Assembly: GCF_000732615.1 (NCBI RefSeq)
Contig: NZ_JPGL01000027.1
Coordinates: 1-64,000, forward strand
Source of the DNA: Burkholderia paludis
GTDB taxonomy: Bacteria; Pseudomonadota; Gammaproteobacteria; Burkholderiales; Burkholderiaceae
Length of the DNA stretch: 64,000 nt
Direction: 5' to 3'
Shown: in pieces, positions 1 through 8,482 of the stretch
Numbering within the stretch: the stretch's first letter is position 1
Layout of the letters: each line of letters starts with the position of its first letter
Translations under genes and position numbers: made by a program
The notes under the pieces: model-generated
The model's input: the letters and a program-made list of their open reading frames with translations, nothing else
Database searches by the model: none
Told to the model about the DNA's origin: nothing

Positions 1-342
1 GCCGCATCGGTGAAGGCGCAGCTGGAGAAGGGCGCGCGCGCGCTGTCGTCGGTGGTCGATTACGTGGTGGCGAACGCGAAGCAGGACCCGAACGCGGTGT
101 TCGCGGGCAGCGTGTCGTACCTGAAGCTGGCGGGCGTGGTGTTGTGCGGGTGGCAGATGGGCCGTGCGCTGGTGGCGGCGCAGGCGCAGCGCGCAAGCGA
201 CCCGGCGTTCTTCGACGCGAAGATCGCGATCGCGCAATGCTATGCGGAACACGTGCTGGTGCAGGCAGGCGCACTCGAGGCGTCGATCGTCGGCACGAAA
301 GGCAACGAGAGCGTGCTCGCGTTGACGGAAGACCAGTTCTGA
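1..342 (+). CDS. Acyl-CoA dehydrogenase, C-terminal part (5' end outside window)
   Basis: The reading frame is open from the first base and ends with TGA at 340-342, so this is the last 113 residues of a gene that starts upstream. The segment is helical and alanine-rich (VSYLKLAGVVLCGWQMGRAL), like the C-terminal extension of the large acyl-CoA dehydrogenases (DmdC or AcdH-like, about 600 residues) that oxidise acyl-CoA with FAD. The core FAD domain is not in the window, so the substrate cannot be judged. A strong hairpin follows 27 bases after the stop and separates it from the convergent dadA. Confidence 0.75.
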   Translation, partial: AASVKAQLEKGARALSSVVDYVVANAKQDPNAVFAGSVSYLKLAGVVLCGWQMGRALVAAQAQRASDPAFFDAKIAIAQCYAEHVLVQAGALEASIVGTKGNESVLALTEDQF

Positions 343-368
343 TTCCGCAACCTGCCCGATGAAACGAC

Positions 369-392
369 AAAGGCGCCCGAAAGGGCGCCTTT
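369..392. terminator. Bidirectional intrinsic terminator
   Basis: A perfect 10-bp stem (AAAGGCGCCC / GGGCGCCTTT) with a GAAA loop lies between the convergent acyl-CoA dehydrogenase and dadA genes. The A and T runs at its two ends suit termination in either direction. Confidence 0.8.
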
Positions 393-446
393 GTGCTTGA
401 TGCCGGGCCGGCCTCCCGCCTGGCGGCGGGATGCCGCGGCTTGCGC

Positions 447-1733
447 TTACGCGTACGCCGGGCGCGTCTGGCCGGCCACGTCCTTCAGGTAGCGGTGCAC
501 CGACAGGTCGTCGGCCTGGATCGCCGGCATCTTGCCCGAGATCAGGTCCGCGAGCAGTTGGCCCGAGCCGCACGACATCGTCCAGCCGAGCGTGCCGTGG
601 CCGGTGTTCAGGAACAGGTTCGACACGGGCGTGCGGCCGACAATCGGCGTGCCGTCCGGCGTCATCGGGCGCAGGCCCGTCCAGAACGTGGCCTTCGACG
701 TGTCGCCGCCGCCCGGGAACAGGTCGTTCACGCACATTTCGAGCGTTTCACGGCGCGCCGCGCGCAGGTTCTTGTCGTAGCCGACGATTTCCGCCATGCC
801 GCCGACGCGGATGCGCTGGTCGAAGCGCGTGATCGCGATCTTGTACGTCTCGTCGAGCACGGTCGACACGGGCGCAGCTGCTTCGTTGACGATCGGCGCG
901 GTGATCGAGTAGCCCTTCAGCGGATAGACGGGGATCTTCATCAGGTTCGAGATGAAGCTGGTCGAGTACGAGCCGAGCGCGACGACGTAGGCATCTGCGC
1001 GCACCGTTTCGCTGCCGCACTGTACGCCGGCGATCTTGCCGCCCGCGATCGCGAGCGCATCGATCGGCGTGTTGTAGCGGAACTTGACGCCGAGCGATTC
1101 GGCGAGCGCCGCGAGGCGCGTCGTGAACAGCTGGCAGTCGCCCGTTTCGTCGCCCGGCAGGCGCAGGCCGCCCGTCAGCTTGTGCGAGACGGCGGCGAGC
1201 GCCGGTTCGGCTTGCTTCAGGTCGGCAGGCGACAGCAGTTCGAACGGCACGTTGGCTTCCTTCAGGACGGCGATGTCCTTCGCCGCACCGTCGAGTTGCT
1301 GCTGCGTGCGGAACAGTTGCAGCGTGCCGCCCGTGCGTCCCTCGTACTGGATGCCGGTATCGGCGCGCAGCGCCTGCAGGCAGTCGCGGCTGTATTCGGC
1401 GAGGCGGACCATGCGGCCCTTGTTGACCGCATAGCGCTCGGCCGTGCAGTTGCGCAGCATCTGCCACATCCACTGGAGCTGGAAGCGCGTGCCGTCGAGC
1501 CGGATCGCGAGCGGCGCATGCTTTTCGAACATCCACTTGACGGCCTTCAGCGGCACGCCGGGCGCAGCCCACGGCGCGGCATAGCCAGGGGAGATCTGGC
1601 CGGCGTTCGCGAAGCTCGTCTCGAGCGCAGGGCCGGCTTCCCGGTCGATCACCGTGACTTCATGACCGGCACGCGCGAGGTAATACGCGCTTGCCACGCC
1701 CACCACACCGCTGCCCAGAATGACGACTCGCAT
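447..1733 (-). CDS. dadA: D-amino acid dehydrogenase DadA
   Basis: Predicted 428-residue FAD enzyme that oxidatively deaminates D-amino acids, chiefly D-alanine, to 2-oxo acids and passes electrons to the membrane chain. The N-terminus carries the Rossmann dinucleotide motif GSGVVG (residues 7-12), and the DAO fold runs the full length with the C-terminal [15 protein letters not shown] flavin-contact stretch. Length matches E. coli DadA (432). The start at 1733 is chosen because it begins directly at the FAD motif and has a GGAG ribosome site 7 bases upstream; an extension to 1781 is possible but has no support. It is divergent from lrp across a 145-base AT-rich gap, the usual arrangement for Lrp control of dadA. 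No alanine racemase gene (dadX) is adjacent. Confidence 0.93.
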   Translation of the reverse strand: MRVVILGSGVVGVASAYYLARAGHEVTVIDREAGPALETSFANAGQISPGYAAPWAAPGVPLKAVKWMFEKHAPLAIRLDGTRFQLQWMWQMLRNCTAERYAVNKGRMVRLAEYSRDCLQALRADTGIQYEGRTGGTLQLFRTQQQLDGAAKDIAVLKEANVPFELLSPADLKQAEPALAAVSHKLTGGLRLPGDETGDCQLFTTRLAALAESLGVKFRYNTPIDALAIAGGKIAGVQCGSETVRADAYVVALGSYSTSFISNLMKIPVYPLKGYSITAPIVNEAAAPVSTVLDETYKIAITRFDQRIRVGGMAEIVGYDKNLRAARRETLEMCVNDLFPGGGDTSKATFWTGLRPMTPDGTPIVGRTPVSNLFLNTGHGTLGWTMSCGSGQLLADLISGKMPAIQADDLSVHRYLKDVAGQTRPAYA

Positions 1734-1878
1734 AGCTGCTCCAGATGGAAGGGACCAGGTCGAGGCCGGGCGCACATGCATCTCCGTGTAACCTCTAGCT
1801 GATCTAGTTTTTTGCGCTATGGTATTGTCGAATCTGTAGGTTTTGTTATCGTATTTTTCAGGTTTTCAGTATAAACAA

Positions 1879-2367
1879 ATGAGAACGCAACGGCAGCCCG
1901 TGCGCTCGCTCGACAAGCTCGACCGGCGCATCCTCAAACTGCTCCAGGACGATGGCCGGATGGCGATGAAGGACCTCGCGGAACAGGTCGGCCTGACCGT
2001 CACGCCGTGCATCGAGCGGGTGCGGCGCATGGAGCGCGATGGCGTGATCACCGGCTATCACGCGCGGGTCGACCCGCACCAGCTGGATGCCGCGCTGCTG
2101 GTGTTCGTCGAGATCACGCTCGGTCACAAGGGCGGCAACATGTTCGAGCAGTTCCGGCGGGAAGTGATGAAGATCGACGAGGTGCTCGAATGCCATCTGG
2201 TGTCCGGCGATTTCGACTACCTGATCAAGGCGCGCATCGGCGAGATGGCCGACTACCGGAAACTGCTCGGCGACATCCTGCTGCAATTGCCCGGCGCCGT
2301 GCAGTCGAAGAGCTATGTCGTGATGGAGGAAATCAAGGAGACGTTGACGATCGCGGTTGGCGATTGA
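1879..2367 (+). CDS. lrp: Lrp/AsnC family leucine-responsive regulator
   Basis: A 162-residue transcription factor with the standard two-domain plan: a winged HTH (about residues 12-60, with KDLAEQVGLTVTPCIERVRR as the recognition region) and a C-terminal RAM/AsnC ligand-binding domain (about 70-150, containing GDFDYLIKAR). Strong likeness to the Bkd/Lrp branch that activates alanine and branched-chain amino acid catabolism. The start at 1879 (MRTQRQPVRSLDKLDRR) is the first ATG in frame and matches the family N-terminus. It is divergent from dadA, its probable target; the AT-rich gap between them (about 1734-1878) is the expected binding region. Confidence 0.92.
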   Translation: MRTQRQPVRSLDKLDRRILKLLQDDGRMAMKDLAEQVGLTVTPCIERVRRMERDGVITGYHARVDPHQLDAALLVFVEITLGHKGGNMFEQFRREVMKIDEVLECHLVSGDFDYLIKARIGEMADYRKLLGDILLQLPGAVQSKSYVVMEEIKETLTIAVGD

Positions 2368-2414
2368 CGCGCCGGCGGCCGGTTGCCGGGCCCTTGATCC
2401 CGTGCTTGGCATGC

Positions 2415-2452
2415 TGCGCCCAATACTGTATAAATATACAGCATTGGGCGCA
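2415..2452. promoter_or_regulatory. LexA (SOS) box inside a 38-bp near-perfect palindrome
   Basis: CTGT-N8-ACAG at 2426-2441 is a full match to the proteobacterial LexA consensus, with the AT-rich inner octamer ATAAATAT. It is centred exactly in a larger inverted repeat: arms TGCGCCCAAT (2415-2424) and ATTGGGCGCA (2443-2452) share the same dyad axis, and only the 2425/2442 pair and the central A-A are unpaired. It lies 18 bases before the radical SAM gene that starts at 2470, so repression by LexA is the simple reading. Confidence 0.8.
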
Positions 2453-2469
2453 GGTGAACGGGTGGGCAC

Positions 2470-3636
2470 ATGGACGAACGATCCGACAACGAATTTCCGG
2501 TTGCGCCGCCCGCGCCCCGCAAGGGGCGCGGTGCGGTCGACAACCTGCAGGGGCGATATGAGCTGGCGCAGCGCGAAGCGGTCGACGACGGCTGGACGCA
2601 CGAGTCGGACGATGCCGATTTCCCCGCGCCGCTGCGTACGCAGGTGTTCGAGGAGCGCGCGAAAAGCATTCTGACGCATAACCAGTCGCCCGACATCCCG
2701 TTCAGCGTCTCGCTCAATCCGTACCGCGGCTGCGAGCACGGCTGCATCTATTGCTTCGCGCGGCCGACACACAGCTATCTCGGCCTGTCGCCGGGGCTCG
2801 ATTTCGAAAGCCGCATCTATGCGAAGGTCAATGCGGCCGAACTGCTCGAGCGCGAGATTTCGCGGAAGCGCTACGTGCCGGAGCCGATCGCGCTCGGCGT
2901 CAACACCGATGCCTACCAGCCGGTCGAGCGCGACCTGCGCATCACGCGCAGCGTGATCCAGGTGATGCACGATCGCGGGCTGCCATTCGCCGCGATCACG
3001 AAGTCGTCGCTGATCGAACGCGATCTCGACCTGCTCGCACCGATGGCCGGGCGCGGTCAGGTGATGGCGGCGGTCACGATCACGACGCTCGATGCGGAAC
3101 TCGCGCGCACGCTCGAGCCGCGCGCGGCGACGCCGGCGCGCCGGTTGCGTACGATCCGCGCGCTGCGCGACGCCGGCGTGCCGGTTGGCGTGAGTATTGC
3201 GCCGGTCATTCCGTTCGTGACCGAACCCGATATGGAACGCGTGCTCGAGGCGTGTGCGGAAGCCGGGGCGACGCATGCAAGCTACATCATCCTGCGGTTG
3301 CCGTGGGAGGTCGCGCCGCTGTTCAAGCAATGGCTCGCCGCGCACTTTCCCGACCGCGCGGAGCGCGTGATGAACCGCGTCCGCGACATGCGCGGCGGCA
3401 AAGACTACGATTCGGATTTCTCGAAACGGATGAAGGGCGAGGGGATCTGGGCCGACCTGTTGCGGCAGCGCTTTCGTCAGGCCGTCAAGCGGCTCGGATT
3501 GAATGAGCGCACGAACGGCATTCTCGATCTGTCGCAGTTTCGCGGTGCGCCGGCCTCCACGGTGCCGGTGCCGCGTGTCGCCGTTCGTGCCGCCGGCACG
3601 AAGGCACGTGACGACATGCAGTTGAACCTGTTCTGA
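2470..3636 (+). CDS. PA0069-type radical SAM protein (SplB-like)
   Basis: A 388-residue radical SAM enzyme of the family typified by Pseudomonas PA0069, related to spore photoproduct lyase. The [4Fe-4S] motif C-x3-C-x2-C is at residues 88, 92 and 95 (GCEHGCIYC), followed by a TIM-barrel-like body with NTDAYQPVE and ITKSSLIERD. The substrate is unknown; the relation to a DNA repair lyase is established only at family level. The ATG at 2470 has no clear strong ribosome site, but the N-terminal disordered stretch (about 1-45) is normal for the family. The LexA box just upstream predicts induction on DNA damage, which fits a repair or damage-response role. Confidence 0.88.
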   Translation: MDERSDNEFPVAPPAPRKGRGAVDNLQGRYELAQREAVDDGWTHESDDADFPAPLRTQVFEERAKSILTHNQSPDIPFSVSLNPYRGCEHGCIYCFARPTHSYLGLSPGLDFESRIYAKVNAAELLEREISRKRYVPEPIALGVNTDAYQPVERDLRITRSVIQVMHDRGLPFAAITKSSLIERDLDLLAPMAGRGQVMAAVTITTLDAELARTLEPRAATPARRLRTIRALRDAGVPVGVSIAPVIPFVTEPDMERVLEACAEAGATHASYIILRLPWEVAPLFKQWLAAHFPDRAERVMNRVRDMRGGKDYDSDFSKRMKGEGIWADLLRQRFRQAVKRLGLNERTNGILDLSQFRGAPASTVPVPRVAVRAAGTKARDDMQLNLF

Positions 3637-3676
3637 GCGGTGCGCGATACCGTCGCGCGCGCTGGATGGGTTCCGC

Positions 3677-4144
3677 TTACTGCGAAATCTGCTTGGCCGC
3701 TTCGACCTGCGATTCGAAATACGTCTGGAACGACAGCGCGAGTGCGGTCATCAGCAGGAATGCGCCGATCAGCAGCGAGAAGATCACCACGAAGATCACG
3801 GTCCAGCCCGACTGGCTGTGCTTGCCTGTATCGGCGTTGAATTGCGCATCCCATTTTTCGTCGGGGCGCAGCCCGTACACGAGCGCGGCAAGGAACGCCG
3901 CGAGCAGCGAGATTGCGCCGGGCACCGCGAGCCACCAGCCGAGTCCGGCGGTGCGCTGGGTCGCGGCGAGCAGCAGGAAGCCCGGAATGCCGACGATCGT
4001 CGCGAGCAGGTGCGCCCAGCCGTACACGTCGCGAAAGCCGTACAGATAGAAGCGGTGCGCGCCGAGCGATCCGAGCAGGAAGGCGAGTGCGGCGGTAAGC
4101 GTCTTGGAGCGGAAGCGGCGGGCTGGTGCGGTGCTGCTGGACAT
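3677..4144 (-). CDS. TM2 domain-containing membrane protein
   Basis: A 155-residue inner membrane protein. The N-terminal part (about 14-60) has the TM2 pattern: a hydrophobic helix, then LGAHRFYLYGF, then a second helix ending GIPG. Two further hydrophobic segments follow (about 68-92 and 116-142). TM2 proteins have no settled biochemical role in bacteria. It is convergent with the radical SAM gene, with 40 bases between stops and no obvious strong terminator. A gene-poor kilobase lies upstream of it. Confidence 0.75.
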   Translation of the reverse strand: MSSSTAPARRFRSKTLTAALAFLLGSLGAHRFYLYGFRDVYGWAHLLATIVGIPGFLLLAATQRTAGLGWWLAVPGAISLLAAFLAALVYGLRPDEKWDAQFNADTGKHSQSGWTVIFVVIFSLLIGAFLLMTALALSFQTYFESQVEAAKQISQ

Positions 4145-5216
4145 GGATGGCGGCGTGTTGTCGTTGGCATGGGTGGCCGGCGGGCCGGCGCGGGCGCGCG
4201 GCCCGCACGCATTCTACGATGCCCGGTCGGGCCCGGTCACCCCTGTCCTGCGTCAAGGTGCCGCATGGGTCGTGCGGTAGATCGGGCATGCCTCTTCGTC
4301 GCTGGCGAGCAGCGAGGCGTCCGGTAGCGGCAACTCGCCGGCAGTGCGTCTCCGCGCCGAGTTGTCGGGGTGTCCTCGGCCCGTGACGAACCGGGTTTGG
4401 CCGGCTTGGAGCTGGTGTCCACCGAGACGACGGCGCGCAGCGCGCGATAGCCGGCCTCCGTGCTGCGGTTCCGCGAGCCGTGTCCAGCGATGAACGCGCT
4501 GTCGTGTACGGCCCTGGAAGCGTCGGCTCTGTATGGAGGCGCATGCCGGGTACGATAACGTGTGCGCTCAGCGTCAATGCCGCGGGGCGGCCGGCAAGCG
4601 CCGTCGCTGGCGAAGATCGGGCGTATCGCCGCCGTGGCAGTATGGAAAGCCGAAGCCGAAGCCGAAGCCGAAGCCGAAGCCGAAGCCGAAGCCGAAGCCG
4701 AAGCCGAAGCCGAGATCGGCGTGGGCGTGGGTGGTGTGGGCAGTGGGCGAGCCGGCCGTCGCCATGATCGAGGCGCAGAATGCGCGGCATGGCGTATATA
4801 TGGAGAGTGCCGTCGCGACAGGCGATGCCGGCAGGCATGTCGCCCCCGAACGCGTCCGCTTGGTGCGCAATGATCCGTCCCTCACGTATCAAGAATGCAT
4901 GTGCGCGGCTGTTCCGTGTACCGACATACAGGATGTCGCGTGACGATCACGCCATTTCGTGCGCTTCCGGTGCCGCGTCGATTGAGACTTCCGCATGAAA
5001 ACCGAATGGCGCGACGAGTTCCGCTGCCGGCAACGGCGGTGCTGACACCTGTACGGATGCGAGGCCGGCAGGGCTGGCAGGCAGCGCCGCGAAGCGGTGC
5101 TGCGAGTGGCGCGTCGAGGCGCCGCGAAGGCGCGACGCGACGGCGGAGAACGTGCCGGACACGGCGATTGCACGCACGGCGGACAGGGCGCCCATGGATT
5201 TTTTACGCGTAAGTGT
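4145..5216. other. Gene-poor intergenic region
   Basis: About 1.07 kb with no supportable gene between the TM2 protein and rpsP. All frames of 60-130 codons here are of low complexity, overlap each other, lack ribosome sites and show no recognisable family. Base composition is more even across codon positions than in neighbouring genes. The only distinct element is the GCCGAA hexanucleotide array at 4649-4713. It may be a decayed gene or strain-specific filler. Confidence 0.6.
4649..4713. repeat. GCCGAA hexanucleotide tandem repeat, about 10.8 copies
   Basis: Ten perfect copies of GCCGAA (4649-4708) plus a partial eleventh. The 6-bp unit keeps any reading frame, giving Ala-Glu, Lys-Pro or Arg-Ser repeats on the plus strand and Gly-Phe on the minus strand. 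None of these frames belongs to a gene that can be supported. Such arrays are prone to copy-number change by slippage. Confidence 0.9.
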
Positions 5217-5245
5217 TTGTTGTACCTCTGGTTTCCAGCTATAAT
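5217..5245 (+). promoter_or_regulatory. Sigma-70-type promoter for the rpsP operon
   Basis: TTGTTG (5217-5222), a 17-base spacer, and a perfect TATAAT (5240-5245). Transcription would begin near 5252, about 40 bases before the rpsP start codon. Confidence 0.75.
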
Positions 5246-5291
5246 CGCGTGTTTCAGTAGTTTCGAACCCGGTTTTCCCGAAGGACATCAT

Positions 5292-5546
5292 ATGGTTATC
5301 ATCCGTCTGGCTCGTGGCGGCTCGAAGAAGCGCCCGTTCTACAACATCGTCGCTACCGATTCGCGCAACCGTCGTGACGGCCGCTTCATCGAGCGCGTCG
5401 GCTTCTACAACCCGGTCGCCACGAAGGGCGAATCGCTGCGTATCGCTCAGGATCGCCTGACGTACTGGCAAGGCGTTGGCGCGCAACTGTCGCCGACCGT
5501 CCAGCGTCTCGTGAAGGAAGCGCAAAAGGCGCAACCGGCTGCCTAA
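5292..5546 (+). CDS. rpsP: 30S ribosomal protein S16
   Basis: An 84-residue protein with the classical S16 N-terminus [20 protein letters not shown] and the following [19 protein letters not shown]. It is a small-subunit protein needed for early assembly of the 30S 5' domain. A ribosome site (AAGGA, 5281-5285) precedes the ATG. It is first in the rpsP-rimM-trmD-rplS operon, which is conserved across proteobacteria, and sits behind a strong promoter at 5217. Confidence 0.98.
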
Positions 5547-5588
5547 CATGGCACGGTGTGCCGGTCGTGCCGGCTGTGAGGTGCATTG

Positions 5589-6266
5589 ATGGCGGGTCAC
5601 GATTCCGGTAATGCAAGGCGCGGGCGTGCGTCGTTTGGCGCATTCGTCCGCAAGCCGGTCGAGCGCGAGGCTGTCGCGAACGCCGGCGAGGTTGCCGAGC
5701 AAGACAATCTCGAGGTGGCGCAGGCCTGGCCTGACGATGCCGTCGAGGTCGGGGCGGTGGTCGACGCCTACGGCCTGAAAGGCTGGCTCAAGGTTGCGGC
5801 GCATGCCGACGCCGGCCGCGGTGGCGACGCGCTGCTCAAGGCGCGCCGCTGGTGGCTGGAGCGAGGTGCGGAGCGGCTTTCCGTCCGCATCATGCAGTCG
5901 AAGACGCACAGCGACACCGTCGTTGCGCAACCCGCGGGCGTCAGCGACCGCGATGCCGCGCTTGCCATGCGCGGCTTTCGCGTGTTCGTGCGCCGGGAAG
6001 ATTTCCCGGCATTGGCCGCGGACGAATTCTATTGGGTCGACCTGATCGGTCTCGAAGTCGTCAACGAGCAATCGGTGGCGCTCGGGAAGGTGAGCGGGAT
6101 GATCGACAACGGCGTGCATTCGATCATGCGTGTCGAGTATCCGGCGACCGGCAAAGACGGTCAGCCGACCACCGACGAACGGTTGATCCCGTTTGTCGGC
6201 GTATACGTCAAAACGGTGGATCAGGCGGCGCGTCGCATCGTCGTCGACTGGGAAGCCGATTACTGA
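5589..6266 (+). CDS. rimM: Ribosome maturation factor RimM
   Basis: A 225-residue 16S rRNA processing factor that binds S19 and helps mature the 30S head. The RimM N-domain begins near residue 51 ([18 protein letters not shown]) and is followed by a PRC-barrel domain (about 145-222, [11 protein letters not shown]). The first 50 or so residues are a charged, low-complexity extension absent from the E. coli protein (182 residues), so this form is longer than usual. The ATG at 5589 follows a GAGG ribosome site at 5577-5580. It is second in the operon; trmD starts one base after its stop codon. Confidence 0.95.
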   Translation: MAGHDSGNARRGRASFGAFVRKPVEREAVANAGEVAEQDNLEVAQAWPDDAVEVGAVVDAYGLKGWLKVAAHADAGRGGDALLKARRWWLERGAERLSVRIMQSKTHSDTVVAQPAGVSDRDAALAMRGFRVFVRREDFPALAADEFYWVDLIGLEVVNEQSVALGKVSGMIDNGVHSIMRVEYPATGKDGQPTTDERLIPFVGVYVKTVDQAARRIVVDWEADY

Positions 6267-6267
6267 A

Positions 6268-7062
6268 ATGAATCAGGTTACCGAGAGCGCGGTGCAGTTC
6301 GACGTCGTCTCGCTCTTTCCCGAGATGTTCCGTGCACTGACCGACTGGGGAATCACCAGCCGGGCAGTCAAGCAGGGGCGATTCGGGCTGCGCACCTGGA
6401 ATCCGCGTGATTTCACGACGGACAACTACCGCACGGTCGACGATCGGCCGTACGGCGGCGGTCCGGGCATGGTGATGCTGGCCAGGCCACTCGAAGCCGC
6501 GATCGACGCCGCGAAAGCGGCGCAGGCGGAGCAGGGTATCGCGAGCACGCGTGTCGTGATGATGTCGCCGCAGGGTGCGCCGCTCACGCACGATCGTGCG
6601 ATGCGGATGGCGCAGGAGCCGGGCGTCGTGGTGCTGTGCGGCCGCTACGAGGCGATCGACCAGCGCCTGCTCGACCGGTGCGTCGACGAGGAAATCAGCC
6701 TCGGCGATTTCGTCCTGTCCGGCGGAGAGCTGCCGGCGATGGCGATGATGGATGCCGTCGTGCGGTTGTTGCCCGGTGTGCTGAACGATTCGCAGTCGGC
6801 CGTGCAGGACAGTTTCGTCGACGGGTTGCTCGATTGTCCGCACTACACGCGCCCGGAGGAATACGACGGCGTGCGTGTGCCGGACGTGCTGCTCGGCGGG
6901 CATCATGCCGAGATCGAGCGGTGGCGGCGGCAGGAAGCCTTGAGAAATACGCTGCGGAAGCGGCCGGACCTGATCGTTCGGGCGCGCCGCGAGAAGTTGT
7001 TGAGCCGTGCCGACGAGGCGTGGCTCGCGAGCCTCGCACGCGAAGCGAAGGACGCCTCCTGA
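6268..7062 (+). CDS. trmD: tRNA (guanine-N1)-methyltransferase TrmD
   Basis: A 264-residue SPOUT-class enzyme that methylates G37 of tRNAs reading CCN, CUN and CGG codons, preventing frameshifts. The knot-forming segments [13 protein letters not shown] and [20 protein letters not shown] are present, and the N-terminus [11 protein letters not shown] is diagnostic. The ATG at 6268 is used although the frame is open further upstream, because it gives the family N-terminus and almost abuts the rimM stop codon, suggesting translational coupling. Length fits E. coli TrmD (255). Confidence 0.97.
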   Translation: MNQVTESAVQFDVVSLFPEMFRALTDWGITSRAVKQGRFGLRTWNPRDFTTDNYRTVDDRPYGGGPGMVMLARPLEAAIDAAKAAQAEQGIASTRVVMMSPQGAPLTHDRAMRMAQEPGVVVLCGRYEAIDQRLLDRCVDEEISLGDFVLSGGELPAMAMMDAVVRLLPGVLNDSQSAVQDSFVDGLLDCPHYTRPEEYDGVRVPDVLLGGHHAEIERWRRQEALRNTLRKRPDLIVRARREKLLSRADEAWLASLAREAKDAS

Positions 7063-7195
7063 GGCGGTGTCGCGAGCGGGAATTGGCGGTGCCGTGCATG
7101 CGTGTGCGGCGCCTGATGTGAATCCATCCTCTATCGGGGCCAGGCCTGTCAGCAGGCGGGTGCCAACGCCGACACGATGGCATAAGGAGTCAGTA

Positions 7196-7588
7196 ATGAA
7201 TCTGATCGCAAAACTTGAGCAGGAAGAAATCGAGCGCGCGCTCGCCGGCAAGACGATCCCCGAATTCGCCCCGGGCGACACGGTGATCGTGAACGTGAAC
7301 GTGGTTGAAGGTAACCGCAAGCGCGTTCAGGCTTACGAAGGCGTCGTGATCGCGATTCGCAACCGCGGCCTGAACTCGAACTTCATCGTTCGCAAGATCT
7401 CGTCGGGCGAAGGCGTCGAGCGTACGTTCCAGACGTACTCGCCGCTGCTGGCAAGCATCGTCGTGAAGCGCCGCGGCGACGTGCGTCGTGCGAAGCTGTA
7501 CTACCTGCGCGAGCGTTCGGGCAAGTCGGCTCGTATCAAGGAAAAGCTGGTGTCGAAGGATCGCGCCGCAGCAGCTTCCCAAGAGTAA
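7196..7588 (+). CDS. rplS: 50S ribosomal protein L19
   Basis: A 130-residue protein with L19 landmarks ([13 protein letters not shown] near the N-terminus, [17 protein letters not shown] near the C-terminus). L19 sits at the 30S-50S interface. A strong AAGGAG ribosome site at 7184-7189 precedes the ATG. It is last in the rpsP operon, 133 bases after trmD, and is followed directly by an intrinsic terminator. Confidence 0.98.
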   Translation: MNLIAKLEQEEIERALAGKTIPEFAPGDTVIVNVNVVEGNRKRVQAYEGVVIAIRNRGLNSNFIVRKISSGEGVERTFQTYSPLLASIVVKRRGDVRRAKLYYLRERSGKSARIKEKLVSKDRAAAASQE

Positions 7589-7600
7589 GAGCTGTAAGGA

Positions 7601-7626
7601 AAAAGCACCCACCCGGGTGCTTTTTT
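7601..7626 (+). terminator. Intrinsic terminator of the rpsP-rplS operon
   Basis: Stem AGCACCC / GGGTGCT (7604-7610, 7615-7621) with an ACCC loop, flanked by A4 and a run of T6. Confidence 0.9.
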
Positions 7627-7675
7627 CATTCTGGCGCGACAATATGCTCGACATGACACGAACCCGAGAGCTCCA

Positions 7676-8362
7676 TTGAATCGTCGCCCCATCATCGATC
7701 CCGAAGTCCTGCCGGTCGAAGGCACCGGTGCCGGCCTGCCCGGCATCGAGCCGCACCTGCTGACGCCGTCCGGTTTGCGCGACCGCTTCGCGCGCACGCT
7801 CGAATGGAGCGTCGAGCCCGGCGAGGCGAGGCTGCAGGAGGGCGTCGATCCGCGTAGCGCGGCGGTCCTCGTGCCGCTGGTTGCCCGCGAGTCGGGTCTC
7901 ACCGTGCTGCTGACCCAGCGTGCCGACCACCTCAACGACCACGCCGGACAGATCAGTTTTCCGGGCGGTCGTCGCGAACCGTTCGATCGCGATGCGACCG
8001 CAACCGCGTTGCGCGAGGCGAAGGAGGAGATCGGGCTGGCCGCCGAGCGTGTCGAAATCCTCGGTGAACTGCCCGACTACCTGACCGGCACGGGGTTCTG
8101 CGTGACGCCGGCGGTCGGCCTCGTGCATCCGCCATTTACCGTGCAGGCCGATACGTTCGAAGTTGCCGAGATCTTCGAAGTGCCGCTCGCGTTCCTGATG
8201 AATCCCGCGAACCACCAGGTCCGCGTGTTTCGCTGGGAAGGCGGCGAGCGTCGTTTTTTTGCGATGCCCTACCCGAACGGCGAACCGGGCGGCCATTACT
8301 TCATCTGGGGCGCAACTGCCGGCATGTTGCGCAATCTGTACCGCTTCTTGGCCGCCGGCTAG
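7676..8362 (+). CDS. Nudix hydrolase, CoA pyrophosphatase type
   Basis: A 228-residue Nudix enzyme. The Nudix box occupies about residues 97-119 and ends REAKEEIGL. It is preceded by LLTQRADHLNDHAGQISFPG, the extra signature of the NuCoA subgroup that splits CoA into 3',5'-ADP and phosphopantetheine. The assigned start is TTG at 7676; no in-frame ATG or GTG lies upstream before a stop codon, and only a weak GAG ribosome site is seen. It is 88 bases after rplS, beyond that operon's terminator, so it probably has its own promoter. Confidence 0.88.
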   Translation: MNRRPIIDPEVLPVEGTGAGLPGIEPHLLTPSGLRDRFARTLEWSVEPGEARLQEGVDPRSAAVLVPLVARESGLTVLLTQRADHLNDHAGQISFPGGRREPFDRDATATALREAKEEIGLAAERVEILGELPDYLTGTGFCVTPAVGLVHPPFTVQADTFEVAEIFEVPLAFLMNPANHQVRVFRWEGGERRFFAMPYPNGEPGGHYFIWGATAGMLRNLYRFLAAG

Positions 8363-8482
8363 ACGTGCACACCGGCCGGCGCGCGCGGCCGGCTGCCGGG
8401 CGACCGCGCCGGCAGCCATGCGGGGCTTACGCTGTGCTATCGTTATGCAAAAAATGACATAACTCCGAAGACGGCGCCACGC

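Noticed and set aside
1843..1875. TTGTTA and TATAAA upstream of lrp as a promoter
   Set aside because: The spacer is 21 bases and the start would fall inside the ATG, so the fit is poor.
4533..4943. Frames coding KPKPKP, EAEAEA or GFGFGF tracts around the hexamer array
   Set aside because: The repeat alone creates these tracts in several frames at once. None has a ribosome site, family match or neighbour.
7063..7195. Possible L19 leader riboregulator between trmD and rplS
   Set aside because: No convincing conserved hairpin was found; the gap is only 133 bases with generic GC-rich structure.
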